A stretch of DNA of 64,000 nt, taken from positions 52,638,001 through 52,702,000 of the forward strand of contig OZ231128.1 in NCBI GenBank assembly GCA_965153355.1, written 5' to 3'. This document shows, one piece after another, positions 1 to 10,834 of the stretch. The translations under genes and the position numbers were made by a program. Each line of letters starts with the position of its first letter. Positions within the stretch are counted from its first letter, which is position 1. Source of the DNA: Flaccisagitta enflata (taxonomy: Eukaryota; Chaetognatha; Sagittoidea; Aphragmophora). The notes below the pieces were generated by a model, which saw nothing but the letters and a program-made list of their open reading frames with translations, made no database searches and was not told the DNA's origin.

Positions 1-310
1 TCGGTCCGATTCTACATTTTTTAAGGTAAATCAAGTTGTGTTAGACATTTTCAGCATTAACGTTACTGTCTTACTGATAAGACATTTTTAGGCTTGCCAC
101 TTTCTGGTTAGACATTTATCGGGTTAGACATTTTTTGGGTTTGGCATTGTTTGGTTTTGACATTTTTCGATTTAGACATTTTCAGGTTAGACATTTTTGG
201 TTTAGACATTTTGGGTTAGACAACACAAATTTTAGACATTTTATTTTAGACAAAATAGTCATTAGACAAAAATTGAGCAGGTAAGAATATTTAGACATTT
301 TCGTAGGTAC
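1..310. repeat. Degenerate TTAGACATTTT tandem repeat
   Basis: The motif TTAGACATTTT recurs about a dozen times with spacing of roughly 15-25 bases and point changes (TTTGACATTTT, TAGACATTTAT). No reading frame is conserved. It is probably a decayed minisatellite that continues past the left edge of the window. Confidence 0.75.
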
Positions 311-330
311 TCCATTTGATCACCCCAAAG

Positions 331-373
331 AGGGCATCGGGTACCGCTGACCATGTGCGATCCTTGGATGACT
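331..373. repeat. 43-bp segment repeated at 53454-53496
   Basis: The 43 bases starting AGGGCATCGGGTACCGCTGA are identical at 331-373 and 53454-53496. A 21-base part recurs at 39704-39724. The flanks differ, so this is the conserved piece of a dispersed repeat. Bases 374-640 show nothing recognisable. Confidence 0.75.
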
Positions 374-639
374 AGTTGAGCCTACTGCTCCTTTTTGTTT
401 CCCCTTGTCAAATCCAATGCGCTGGATTTGGCTCGTTTTTCACTTCGACACCCAGGTTGGTGACAGATATGGATATGTTGGATTCGATTGGGAAGCTACG
501 CACATATAGAAATAACATTGTACATGATCCCATGCAAACACTGTAAAAAAAGACCAATGTGGTCGGATACCGACCACGTAGGATTACCTTGGGTACTTGT
601 TTTAGTTACGTGGTCCTTTACACCTCCTTTACAAATCTT

Positions 640-1015
640 ATGTGGATTATATTTCCCCAAAAAAAGTGGTCCTTGATGGATTACGCAAAACTTAAAGTGG
701 TTCTTTGTCGCAAAAAGGGCGACGGGAGCCGCTGTATTTTTTTAAAAACAATTTTGGTCCGTAACGGACCACTTTTATCTTGTTGAAAACCATTTTTGCA
801 AAATGGTCCTACTTTCGACCACTTTATTACTTGATTATGGATGGTACCTAAAAAAGTGGTCCTTTAAAAGACCATTTATTTCTTATATAATGGTCCTACG
901 TTCGACCACTTTCTTACTTGATTATGGATGGTATACCTAAAAAAGTGGTCCTTTAAAAAACCATTTATTTCTTATATAATGGTCCTTTAAAAGACCGCAT
1001 ACTTTTTTTTTTCGG
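640..1015. repeat. AAGTGGTCC-rich repeat cluster
   Basis: AAGTGGTCC, its complement GGACCACTT, and ATGGTCC recur through this block. Two adjacent units of about 80-90 bases share GTTCGACCACTTT-like and TTATTTCTTATATAATGG segments. The same motif vocabulary returns at 9655-10812. Both orientations are mixed, so local hairpins are possible. Confidence 0.65.
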
Positions 1016-1017
1016 TC

Positions 1018-1256
1018 CGTTGGTTGGTTGGTTGGTTGGTCAGTCAGTTGGTTGGTCGATCGGCAGGTTGCTTGGTAGGTGAATCGGTTGGTCAGTTGGT
1101 TGGTTGGTCAATCGGTCAGTTGCTTGGTAGGTCAATCGGTTGGTCTGCTAGCCTGCCGGCTGGTCGGTTAGTGGGTTGGTTGGTTGGTTGGTTGTGTCGG
1201 TCTATTTGTTCTGTTGGTTGGTGGAGTCATTGGTTGTTTATTGGGGTCAGTTGTTA
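1018..1256. repeat. GGTT/GGTC tetranucleotide-derived tract
   Basis: Imperfect GGTT and GGTC runs. A CCAA/CCAACC run of the opposite sense lies at 1408-1460, so the pair could fold into a stem around about 150 bases of AT-rich sequence. Frames across it encode only low-complexity G/W/L/V strings and are not genes. Confidence 0.8.
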
Positions 1257-1460
1257 GGCGATATGTTGTTAAAAGCAAAAAAATTACTTTGCTGTTATGG
1301 CCAGTAAAAATAAAAGAAAAAATTTTTAAAAAAGAAAATTTGATGTAATTAAAACAAGGCCAAGTAGGGCAATAAGGTGCGACGTGTGGATCGTCGAACG
1401 AATGCGTTACCCGAGCAACCAACCACCCAACCAACCAACCAACCAACCAACAGACCAATG

Positions 1461-3215
1461 GTCACACCCAGTTATAGAGGTGCTTTGTCTTACCTAAAAA
1501 TAATGAAAGTTTTCCTTTGAACCAAAAAGTTTGTAAAAAAATTAACCCCAAAAAAATTAACCCATAAATTTGGTCTGAGTGACCTGCTGTTGTTGTTGAA
1601 AAATTTTCTGAGTGAGCTGATGTTGTTGCCCAAAAAACAAAAAAAAAGTTGATGATTAAATTCCTGCATTTTTACTTTCACCCAATTTTCTTTAAAAAAG
1701 GAAATTTTAACATAACTTTGAGAGAAAAATTTTTTCATGAAAAAATTTTCAAAAAAAAAAAAAAAATTTAAAACAGCTTCAGGCTGCTTTTGTTTTTGGG
1801 TACTGCACCTAAAAATTTTTTTTTCTTTTTGGAGAGGGTAAAAAAAAATTTTCCATCATTTTTGTGTTTACTTCAACTGAAAAAAGGTCATATGCAACAA
1901 ATGTACCATCCAAAAAAAAATTTTTTTCCTGTTTAACCAGAAACAATCGTAAGATTTTTTACCATTCTCGTTTTATTTCCCTTTTTCTTTTGTGGAGACT
2001 GCGGTCAGCGGTTTGTTTCTGTGTTTTAGTGTGTTTGTGTTTGAGTGTGTTTGTGTTTGTGTGTGTGTGTGTGCGTGTGTGTGTGTGTGTGTGTTTGTTG
2101 TGTGTATGTGTATGTGTGCGTGCCTGTGCGCGTGTGTTTTTTTGTGTTGTTGCTCCAATAGCATGGAAAAAGGGAAAAATTGAAACAACAATTCTTAACT
2201 CAGAACCCCCCAATTTTTTATTTGTTTAAGAAGGAGAAAGGCAAAGATAAGGTAATAAGCCATCATTTATTGAAAAAAAAAAATTTGAAAAAAAACAACA
2301 AAACGCCAAATTAGCAAATCACAGAGAACCAAGATCACAACATATACGCAATGTTTTTAAAAAACAAAGGAACTTATCCCATTTCTAGTTTAAGGAAGAT
2401 CGGACGTAAACAAAGCAATTCAGTGTGTGTTAATTGAAAACGGAACAGAAGGTTCTAATGCTTGCATGATTATGGCACAGACGACGATAAAAGAAAGACA
2501 GTATAACGAAGCAGATGTTTTTGGATATGGATGGTAAGGACACCTTGTAATGAAGAAATCAGTTAACTACTCTTTACTATATTGAATAAGAACGTAAACA
2601 AGGTCTTTATTCTTTAAAAAAACTTTTTACCTCTTACTTTCACTCTGAGTTAAAAACCGTGTGTACTTTAACCGAAAACCTGACATTTCTCAAATTTTCT
2701 TGTTTGGGGGGGTTGAAATTGATCATTTTGACGAAAGGGTCATTCCTTATTTCCTTTTTTTCCCCCCTCACATGCATGGTAATTATGTGCTCTTCTCTCC
2801 CCCCACCCAAAAGTAAAGGGCTGTATGGGTTATAATCATCAAACCTAAATAAAAAAAATAATACTGTTCTGTTTTAACAAAAAAAAAAAAAAAAAAAAGA
2901 AAATCCTTAAACCAGAAAGAAACCGTTTAACAAAAATATTTAAGTTTCCCACATTATGCAGGTGCAAGAAGTAGTATTTAACCATCTCACCTAATATAAA
3001 AAAAATTTTTTCCAAAACTTTTTGTTTTTTAATGTTCTGGTTTTTAAACAATTTTAGTCATCAATGTTTATCGATCACTGGTATGACTTCTAGAAATGGC
3101 ATGGTAAACAACAAGGCCAAGTAGGACAATCATGAGCAAATTGACGCTTCATTGTACAAAGGTTGGCCAAAAAAAAAATCAAAAAACGCAAAACCGTACA
3201 TGTCCCAAAACTGAA
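1461..3215. other. AT-rich non-coding stretch
   Basis: Homopolymer-rich sequence with A and T runs, for example around 1755-1770 and 2880-2898. A GT microsatellite sits inside it. I see no frame with coding character and no RNA gene. Confidence 0.6.
2035..2145. repeat. (GT)n microsatellite, imperfect
   Basis: GT/TG dinucleotides with TTTGTG, GCG and TATG interruptions over about 110 bases. It explains the Cys/Val- and Thr/His-rich frames on the two strands. Confidence 0.9.
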
Positions 3216-3799
3216 CTAATCATTCTCTTCTTCCGAGTCAGACTCTTCTTCAGAGTTTGAAGAGGTCAAGGGTGTGTCTTTGCGTTTTGTTCCGACCTTC
3301 GATACTCAAGTTGTCGTACCATCGCCTCCACTCCGCAAGCGGCGAAATATAAACGTTTTCCGCCACGGCGTACTCGGAATCCCAGTCGGAAGCCGTGTCG
3401 GACAACCCAATCGGAAGCCCTGTCGCTCTGAAGGGAGAATCCATGCCGAAGTAGGAATCTGTAAAAACAGTCTGTGTCGGCATCACCGTCGTAATCAAGG
3501 GCGTCCACTTCATCGGGGGATACATCGACGGGACGTTTTACGTAATCTTCGATGGCTAAGGAAATCTCGAAACGTTGATCCAGGCTAGTGTGGTCGTACC
3601 ATTGCCTCCATGACGACAGCGGGGATGGAGAGATGAGATCCGTTTCGCATACATCGCCGTCGCAGCAAGGGCAGGACATCGATGAGGGTGCTAGGACCAC
3701 CTTCCTTTTGTACTTGGTGAGGAAGAGGAAGATGGGATCCAAAAACCAATCACCCTTATGAAGGAGATAACCATTGGTTTTTGTGGCACAGCGATACAA
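3216..3799 (-). pseudogene. Frame-broken coding remnant with duplicated WR-WYD motif
   Basis: The - strand reads like protein but needs three frames. Frame one carries CPCCDGDVCE, then SPLSSWRQWYDHTSLDQR and an acidic stretch ending DYDGDADTD. A second frame then carries SPLAEWRRWYDNLSIEGR. The first shift falls near TGTTTTTACAG at about 3462. A third frame gives an acidic C-terminal tail ending EEESDSEEEND before the stop at 3216. The two SPLxxWRxWYDxxSxxxR segments look like an internal duplication. Intron explanations would need implausibly small introns, so a decayed gene or sequencing indels is more likely. I do not recognise the family. The next gene upstream on this strand ends at 4332 with its own stop, so this is a separate unit. 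Confidence 0.45.
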
Positions 3800-4331
3800 T
3801 TCTCCTTATTTTTAAGGGACAAAGGAGGTACATTCACACATTCCCCCTACATACAACTATCACTCACCTCCCAATCATGTGGGGATTCCGAAAGAGACAT
3901 TGGCGCTTTTTCTTGATTTCTAGGATCTCACTGCCTGTATATTTAAAAAACTGCATGAAAAAAAAATGGCAGAGTGAGCAGGAAATAATCAATTAAAAAT
4001 TTTTTTTTTAATTGATTGATTGATTGATTAAAGATAATAAATCTAAACTCGGTACCAGACATTAGCTACCAGATAAGTATTGATCTTGAATAGGAAATCG
4101 CTGGGGATCAATAAACAGCGAAAAAAGCAACGTTGGTACAGAAAGCATATACAAAAGGAAACACTTTTGAAATCTAAATCTTGATCAGGCATATAAACCC
4201 ACCATTTTGTCCAAACTTTTGTAAGTTAGGGCTTATGGCCAAAACATTCATTGAAAATGAGAACGATTCATACGACATATTTTAGGGTGAAGGATACGAC
4301 AAGTTACAATTATAGCGCCTAACAGGTTCCA
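3800..4331. other. Intergenic AT-rich spacer
   Basis: AT-rich sequence with a short TTGA run near 4010-4030. It lies between the stop codon of the five-exon - strand gene and the broken remnant. No gene seen. It should hold the 3' untranslated region of the upstream - strand gene. Confidence 0.5.
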
Positions 4332-5601
4332 CTAAACAAGATGAAGCGAGTGACTAACAAGGCGGTGACAGTCACAATTCTGGTGTTCAAAGTGCGAGTG
4401 GTCGTTGACGGCAAGATTTAATTCGACATTAACAGCCTTGAAAACGGTGGTGAGGACGATGGTATTTTTGTCAACTTCAACTTCAAATATCGGACAACCA
4501 TTTTCCACCCTTAAGAATCCAAGTGCGAAGAAGAAAGGTTTGCGATAAGTGGCACTCCAGACAGCGAGGCATTTGTTCGTCTCCGGATCCAAGAGGATTG
4601 GACTGGATAAGAAAAATGCCATAAAATGACAATTCTTTTTTTTTTTCAAAAGAATGACATCGTTCAAGGTTATGCAGAAATATTAAGGATTACAATGTAC
4701 GAAGACTGACCTATCCTCGGGCGGGTGGCTTTGAAATGCAGTCCAGATAGGAACACGCATCCCCGCTGGCAAGTCAGATCGGCGCAAGCAGCATTTCGTC
4801 GGATCGGTGAGGTATTCCCAGCATAAGGGATTGTAATGTTGAGCTGCAATTTGTTGAGAAACACATGTTAACAAATAGGGTCTCATTTTACAAACAACAA
4901 GGAAACAATAACCGAAGAAACTTACTTGCATTAACTTGCCACAAGCGAGCTTCCTCAGGGGTGAAACGTTCGATGAAATTGACCGAGACGCCGTTTTCTG
5001 GAACGTTGGCCGGAGGTTCCACTTCAAGCGTCACTGAGCTCCTTGGTCCCGGAATGAAGCGCAAGGCATATGAAGACTCCGGAGAGGATGGATCCTCACC
5101 CATGATACGCACGTTTTGCATTTGAGCCTGAGAGGAGATGACTCCAATATATATTTCACCCCTTTTTGGGTGTTCCCCGAAAGAAAAGGTCACTAGAATA
5201 GGTTATTAACAAAGAAGATTTACATAAATCAAAATGAAGACCACAACTAACCAAAAGGTATCGAAGACAAGCGTCATTGTTTATCTCGATAGAGCGTCCA
5301 GGTTCACCCAAAACTGATTTCAGCAGTGGAACAGTGATTCCATTCACGACAACAGATTCATGACTTGAACCACTTGACGAGGAAGAAGACGAAATGGGAT
5401 CTAGAAGAAATTGAAGGAGAGATATTGTGTTTCTAAAAAGATACCTAAATATGGATACCAAAACATGAGAATGACAGTGCAATGCGCACAGTCAGGCCAA
5501 CCCCACCCCCAACCCTTTAAATAAAAAAAAAAAAAAAAAAACGCAGATACCCTGACGAAAAAAAATACAGTACCTGATCCAGGACTGACTGAGGTAGACA
5601 T
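4332..5601 (-). CDS. Unrecognised 260-residue protein, five exons, apparently complete
   Basis: Five exons splice in one frame: 5601-5574, 5400-5252, 5127-4926, 4843-4711 and 4602-4332. They total 783 bases, which is 260 residues plus TAG. Donors are GTACTG, GTTAGT, GTAAGT and GTCAGT. The exon 3 acceptor follows a good pyrimidine tract (TCATCTCCTCTCAG). The protein starts MSTSVSPGSD, followed by a Ser-rich stretch (residues about 10-22). Later segments include VPLLKSVLGEPGRSIEIN, a Pro-rich part with VEPPANVPENGVSV, and YNPLCWEYLTDP then RRSDLPAGMRVPIW. The C-terminal half is beta-rich and hydrophobic, and the end has HFEHQNCDCHRLVSH. I see no signal peptide or membrane segment. Phase agreement at all four junctions and a clean stop argue for a real gene. 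I do not recognise the family and assign no function. Confidence 0.65.
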
Positions 5602-6367
5602 GATTTCCTAGGGTCCACACCAACCAGGGAAACAGCAGAACCAAAAACGATGTTGTAAAAGGTCCACGAACAACGGCCTGGGTCCAAAACGAACATGTTC
5701 AACAAACCAATCTTGTACTTAAAATAAAGGAATGCCGAAGTGTCAAACGCTGGCACGATTGCTCTTATCGTCACGATTATCTCTTGCGCTTAATCCTCAA
5801 ATCCGACCAATTACAAACTCTCTTCCAACAAACTCAGAACTTTTATCACGCCTCGCTCGATTCAATTTCTCTCTCTTTTCCGTTATAAGCCATCTGCGCG
5901 CACACTGTATATTTTCTGCCTGCCCCGCATTAATTAACAAAAATACTCTTTTCACACAAATGCTCGTCCTTCCAGCGGTTGGTCTGTCCGTGGCCTACTT
6001 TTTCTCCTTTTAACCTTTTCTCATTTTCTCCTTTGCACAGTGTAAAGAATTCATGTGAAATAAAAAATTGTGTACACATTGCTTCCTCCGCATCTCCTCG
6101 TTTCGTTTCATGGGATTTCCACTGTATTACAACAAACCAATTATACAGCGCTCCAAAAAGTAAGTTACAGTGGTATCTGTTATACTGGATCAAGTTTCAT
6201 CACATTTTTCTCCTTCTTATCTTCTTGCCCAGCTTTTCCCCTCCATCCTTTTTCCTCTCTTTTCGCTCCCCTTTTCCTATCAAATCCATCATTTCCCTTT
6301 TCTCTTTTTTAAATAGAACTTGTAAGCGATTCAACCAAATATCAACGACCACGTACGTTATATTGCT
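5602..6367. promoter_or_regulatory. Divergent intergenic region
   Basis: About 770 bases between the start codon of the - strand gene (5601) and a possible + strand first exon (6368). Pyrimidine-rich around 5770-5900 and 6200-6315. I see no clear TATA box. A shared promoter role is inferred from geometry only. Confidence 0.3.
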
Positions 6368-6485
6368 ATGAATCCGCTCGTCAAGAAGGAGCATAGTCAG
6401 TCTAGGCATCGAGAAACCACGCAGTCTAGATATCTAGCGTCCGATATCGCGGTCACGTTGGACAAGAAGAAGAACAACACCAAAG
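6368..6485 (+). CDS. Possible first coding exon (MNPLVKKEH...)
   Basis: An ATG opens 39 codons of hydrophilic, charged sequence (MNPLVKKEHSQSRHRETTQ, then an LDKKKNNTK end) and reaches a plausible donor, G|GTACAG, in phase 1. Base composition is more balanced than the AT-rich surroundings. No partner exon can be joined with confidence. It could be the first exon of the gene that ends at 13074, but that is inference. A chance open frame is possible. Confidence 0.3.
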
Positions 6486-6776
6486 GTACAGCTCAGTTCA
6501 AAAGATATAACAGGGTGTTAAAACTGATCACCAATGACTGTTGGGTGTGATTTTTAAAATAGAAAAATTCAAACAAGCAGGAGTGAAAAGAGTAAAAAAA
6601 GTTCCAAAGATATCAATAGGTGTTAAACCAGAACTGTAGCGTATCCATGTTTTACCACCTTATCTGTGCTAAGCCTACTTAACATTTTTTTGGCTGACAA
6701 ATCCCGCTTACAAAGAAACAAAGGCTCAGTTTCTCAAAAGATCCATGACTGGCCCATGTTGGCGTTTACATCAAAT
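6486..6776. other. AT-rich stretch, no gene seen
   Basis: About 290 bases with GTGTTAAAA-like motifs akin to the repeat at 7560-7680 and 9010-9490. Nothing coding recognised. Confidence 0.4.
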
Positions 6777-7508
6777 TTCTCAGATTGTTCTCGTTTTCCA
6801 TAACCGTGACAGCTCTGTTTTACAAATTTATATCTTTACTGCCGGTCAAAAAATATTCTGGTGACATTCCCGTTATTTCTGTAACTGTTAAACTTTCTTT
6901 ATTTTACATTCTACTTTACCATTATGTTGTGTTTTCAACTTTTTCGCAGAATATCAGATGTATTGGACAACAGAATCCCTCAGCCACTTCTTACCACCTC
7001 AACGCTTTTTATTTTTACATTTTGTATCTTCAAAGAGGTCGGACTGATACGGGAGAAACATGTCGCGCCTTGACGTCGACGATGGTGCTCAACCGGAACG
7101 AAGTGGTTATCAACGCGTCGGGACGTCGCGACGTCCCGACGTTGAATTATCTCACTTTGAGCTTCAAACAGGCAGATACGCGAGATTGGACACCCATTGA
7201 CTTGACTATGCCCTCATCTATTGCGGGCCATCCCACGTCGCATTAGAGCCGAGCGTGGATGCAACTTTCCACAAAACCGCATTGAGGTGGTAAGAAGTGG
7301 CTGAGGGATTCCGTTGTCCAATACATCTGATATGCTTCGAAAAAGTTGAAAACACAACATAACGGAAAAGTAGAATGTAAAATTAAGAAAGTTTAACAGT
7401 TACAGAAATAACGGGAATGTCACAAGAATATTTTTTGACCGGCAGTAAAGATATAAATTCGTAAAACAGAGCTGTCACGGTTATGGAAAACGAGAACAAT
7501 CTGAGAAA
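6777..7508. mobile_element. 732-bp foldback element with about 226-bp inverted arms
   Basis: 6777-7002 and 7282-7508 are near-identical inverted copies. The left arm opens with TCAGATTGTTCTCG and the right closes with CGAGAACAATCTGA. Both contain GACATTCCCGTTAT-type sequence or its complement and end inward at ACCACCTCAA / TTGAGGTGGT. The roughly 280-base spacer is GC-richer, carries the palindrome CGTCGGGACGTCGCGACG and is open in one + frame to 7246. I could not define a target duplication. It looks like a non-autonomous foldback or MITE. Confidence 0.75.
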
Positions 7509-7559
7509 TATCAGTACTTCCATTTTTGATAAAGAAAAAAATATCAGTACTTATATCAG

Positions 7560-7680
7560 GGGGGAGAATGTTAAAATAATTTTTACATATGTTACCACCT
7601 TTTAACAACTTTTAACACGATGTACCTGTTATTTTCTTATAGCTGTGTTAAAAAGGATTTAACACCTTTATAGACATTGG
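7560..7680. repeat. TTTAACAnn-type short repeat
   Basis: GTTAAAA and TTTTAACA motifs cluster here, as in the larger block at 9010-9490. It sits between the foldback element and the inverted exon-like duplication. Confidence 0.4.
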
Positions 7681-7780
7681 AATTCATAGAAGAAGACTCG
7701 GCCTCAACACGCACGCCAGAATTTTCCTCACATTCAATATTAAGCCGAGGCTCTGGGGCACTTTTCCGTTTGAATTCCAT

Positions 7781-8593
7781 TGGCTTCTCCAACGGTTTCT
7801 TCTTGGTGGTCCCCTTTGAGGCCCCAACTTCGACGACGACACTGGATATTTCGTCTTCTACTGATGCAGCTCCTGCTGCAGTTTCTTCTGCGGCTCCTTC
7901 CGTGGCTCCTGCTGCGGGTTCATCTCTGGAACTGTCCATCGGGTCGGTCCGCACCCTATCATCACCAAACGTCCACGCCACTCAAGACGAGCCATCCGGG
8001 AAGAGGAAGAAATTGAACGGAACAGCATCACCAGAGCCACCAACCCGCGGCGAAAGTCAAAGATGAATCGAAAGAGGATCTTACCAGCTCTGGCGAAAAT
8101 GTGGAGATATGCGAGACCTCGGAGAATGTCGAAACTCGATGCGTTGCCAAGAAATCGACGGGGGGTAAAAAGAGAAGACGCGACAACGGAAGAGGGTGTA
8201 CCGAGGAAGAAAGAAGCAACGAACATCGGCGAAACCGCAAACGAGACGGCGATAAAAGGGCATCGATGCAGCAGGCGCCCTTGAAGGAAAATCGGAAAAT
8301 CGGAAAATCGCGGGTTGGTGGTTCTGGTGGTGATGATGTTCCGTTCAATTTCTTCCTCTTCTCTGATGGCTCGTCTTGAGTGGCGTGGACGATTGGTGAT
8401 GATAGGGTGTGGACCGACCCGATGGACAGTTCCAGAGATGAAGCCGTAGCAGGAGCCACGGCAGGAGCCGCAGAAGAAACTGCAGCAGGAGCTGCATCAG
8501 TAGCCGCAGCAGTAGAAGACGAAATATCCAGTGTCGTCGTCGAAGTTGGGGCCTCAAAGGGGACCACCAAGAAGAAACCGTTGGAGAAGCCAA
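7781..8593. repeat. Inverted duplication of an exon-like segment
   Basis: 7781-8050 (270 bases) and 8309-8593 (285 bases) are inverted copies around a 258-base spacer. The 15-base difference is accounted for by two in-frame indels, about 12 and 3 bases. Read outward, both arms encode MDSSRDE, then an Ala-rich stretch with EETAAGAAS, then ISSVVVEVGASKGTTKKKPL. Read inward they encode DEPSxKRKKLNGT. Both strands are open, so the true coding strand is uncertain. Indels in multiples of three suggest a coding origin, although the sequence also has trinucleotide-repeat character. Confidence 0.7.
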
Positions 8594-8686
8594 CGGTAAA
8601 GCTGGAAAGAAAGACGGAAGTGATGGAACGGGGTCAAGAGTCTGAAGAGGGGGATCTGGACAAAGAGACTCACACGGGGATGGAAA
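8381..8686 (+). CDS. Possible exon within the right arm of the inverted duplication
   Basis: A pyrimidine-rich stretch ending CTTGAG could serve as an acceptor at 8380. The frame then reads AWTIGDDRVWTDPMDSSRDE, an Ala-rich segment, VVVEVGASKGTTKKKPLEKP and a charged tail ending HTGME before a possible donor A|GTAAAT at 8687. The same frame is open upstream (8051-8376, Lys/Arg/Glu-rich) but is split from it by a TGA at 8377-8379. No family recognised. It may be an exon or a decayed copy. Confidence 0.3.
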
Positions 8687-9009
8687 GTAAATACCATTGC
8701 CAAACACTTCATGGCCACAATTTTTCACCAAAAATCAGGCCACACCTATCCCACCTCCTAAGATCTGGAGGCTGCGGGTATATCTCCCAACAAAGGCAAT
8801 GCTGTGAATTCCTTGATGGCAAAGGAGGATAAATATGAACGGCATCGAGAAGAGGATGATAAAGAATCTGACCCAGGTACCATCGCATTGAGAACAACCA
8901 AAACTGGGTATACACTTTTTATTTTTTATAAGAACCAAATTAGAGGAACATCAAGCCTTGAAATCGTTCAAAATTAAAGAACATTGTAGTTATTTTAGTA
9001 GTAGATATT
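8687..9009. other. No gene seen
   Basis: Unremarkable AT-rich sequence between the exon-like block and the TTAAAA repeat. Confidence 0.4.
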
Positions 9010-9490
9010 TCTATCTCTTTTGAAGGCTTCAGAAAAAAACTTGTGTTAAAATTGTGTTAAAATTATGAATCACCACTTGTTTAAACTATCTTAAAATAAT
9101 GTTAAAATGTGTTAAAACATTGGTAAAATTGTGGTAAAACAGTGTTAAAACTGAGGCTAAGTTATGTGTTAAATTTGTGTTAAAACTATGTTAAAACTGT
9201 GTTAAAAAAGAATAAACAAAATTTTTACATGATTTTAACACAGTTTTAACACAATATTAACTTAATTTTTACATCATTTTAACAAAGGTTTTACACGGTT
9301 TTAACATTATTTTATCAAGATTTAAACACAATTTTAATAAAATTTTTACATTTTAATGCCAGGTTTTTTTTTCTTATGTCTGACTTTATTTTTACATGGT
9401 TTTAACACGTTTTAACAGTGTACCTGTTATTTTTTGGGCAGTGTTAAAAGTTGTTCAAAGGTGGTAAAATATGTTAAAATTATTTTAACA
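9010..9490. repeat. GTGTTAAAA repeat with strand switch
   Basis: Up to about 9215 the motif runs as GTGTTAAAA or TGTTAAAAC. From about 9225 the complement TTTTAACAC or TTTTACA takes over. At about 9430-9490 the first orientation returns with GTTAAAA and GGTAAAA. The block can therefore fold on itself. The unit is 10-12 bases and degenerate. Confidence 0.7.
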
Positions 9491-9654
9491 TTTTCCCCCC
9501 TGATTTGTAAAGGTACATAGGAGAAAATACAGACCAAAATCAGGAAATTAAAAATCAAGAGAACGAAAAAAAAGTAAGTGACGGACTTGTTATATGTTCT
9601 TTTTTGCCATTTCCTTCCCCAGAGAAGGTCGTTGACAACGGACGAACGGATAAC

Positions 9655-10812
9655 GAAGTTTTTGTTTTAAAGTGGTCCCCTACCAAATTTAACGACGCTA
9701 ATGTGGTCCATTACACAAGCCCAAAAACTCGCAAAAAAAACGTAACCGGCGTTCGAAAAGCCTAAACCTTTGTTTATTTACATGTTTTACGGCGCGGGAC
9801 AGGCGCAAGTATGTTTTATTTTACACATGTGCGGCGGGGAAGCAGAAAAAATGAAAGTATCCTTACCTACATAGAAGAAGACGTTGACGGGGTCACCACG
9901 GAAAAAACAGCACGACGTACACGCGCTGATATTCAATTTGTCACGTATTCCAATATTAAAATGACTGACGCACGGACGACGATGAAAATAAAGCGTTGAA
10001 ACCGTTTTGTTTCGAATGTTGGAGTTGAGTCTCTCTTTTTGTTTTCTTTTGGGTGGTTTGTTTTATTACTTTCACTAAAAGAATTGAAAAACAAATTTTT
10101 TAGAAGATGATTTTCAACAAGAACGACGCCGGAAAGGGTTACGCAATCTCCCGTTTACGGAACAACCGTAAAAAAAACCAAAAACTCTTTAAGAAGACCG
10201 AAATTCCGGCCTCCGTCGTCCGCCATGTTTAAAAAACAAGAAAGCGGTCCTTTACCATTTCAAGCGCCCACCTCCATCTTGCGGTGGCTCGGAGAAAGCC
10301 AACGACTCCCTTCGAGGGGAAACAAAAAAGCAACTAAAGTGGTTCATTACACTGGTAATGTGGTCCTTTAATTCAACCTCAACAACCATACCTCCCCCCC
10401 CCCGCCCATGAGGGGGGGGGGAGTAAGGACCACTTTGTCCTTGTAAAGAACCACTTTTTTTGGGGGGGGAACCATTTTTTTGGGGGTATTTTGGGCTGAC
10501 CTGGGTATTTTTTCAACTTTTTTTGAAACACTCGTTATCGGTTTTTTTTCGACTTTTTCTGGGACACACGTTATATAGTAAAAAGAGTGCGGTCCTTTAC
10601 TTTTTTTTTCCCTTCGTCAAAAAAAACCTAGGCGGGGATTAAAGGACCACGTTTCCTTTTGTACCAATAATGCGGTTCTTTACTTTTGGGTAAAGGACCA
10701 TTTGTTAATAGAACTTTTTTTAAAAGGACCACTTTTTTTCAACAATTCTAGAACACTTTCCTCCTCGATTTCTTAGACCACGTTTTTTTTAACGGTCCGT
10801 TACAGGACCACA
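9655..10812. repeat. Dispersed AAGTGGTCC/GGACCACTT block
   Basis: Motifs AAGTGGTCC, GGACCACTT and TTTACACTGGTAATGTGGTCC-like variants recur across about 1.1 kb, as at 640-1015. A G/C homopolymer hairpin is present at 10390-10425 (C run, then G run). A short + frame at 9811-9999 has no coding features I trust. Confidence 0.55.
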
Positions 10813-10834
10813 TTCGCCTTTTTTTACAGTGAGG

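Noticed and set aside
1864-2229. Cys/Val-rich frame in the GT tract
   Set aside because: Dinucleotide repeat artefact with no supporting splice or homology signal.
9811-9999. 62-codon + frame with ILTYIEEDVDGVTTEKTARR
   Set aside because: Short, no recognisable family and no convincing splice partners; its acidic stretch may be chance. Left unannotated.
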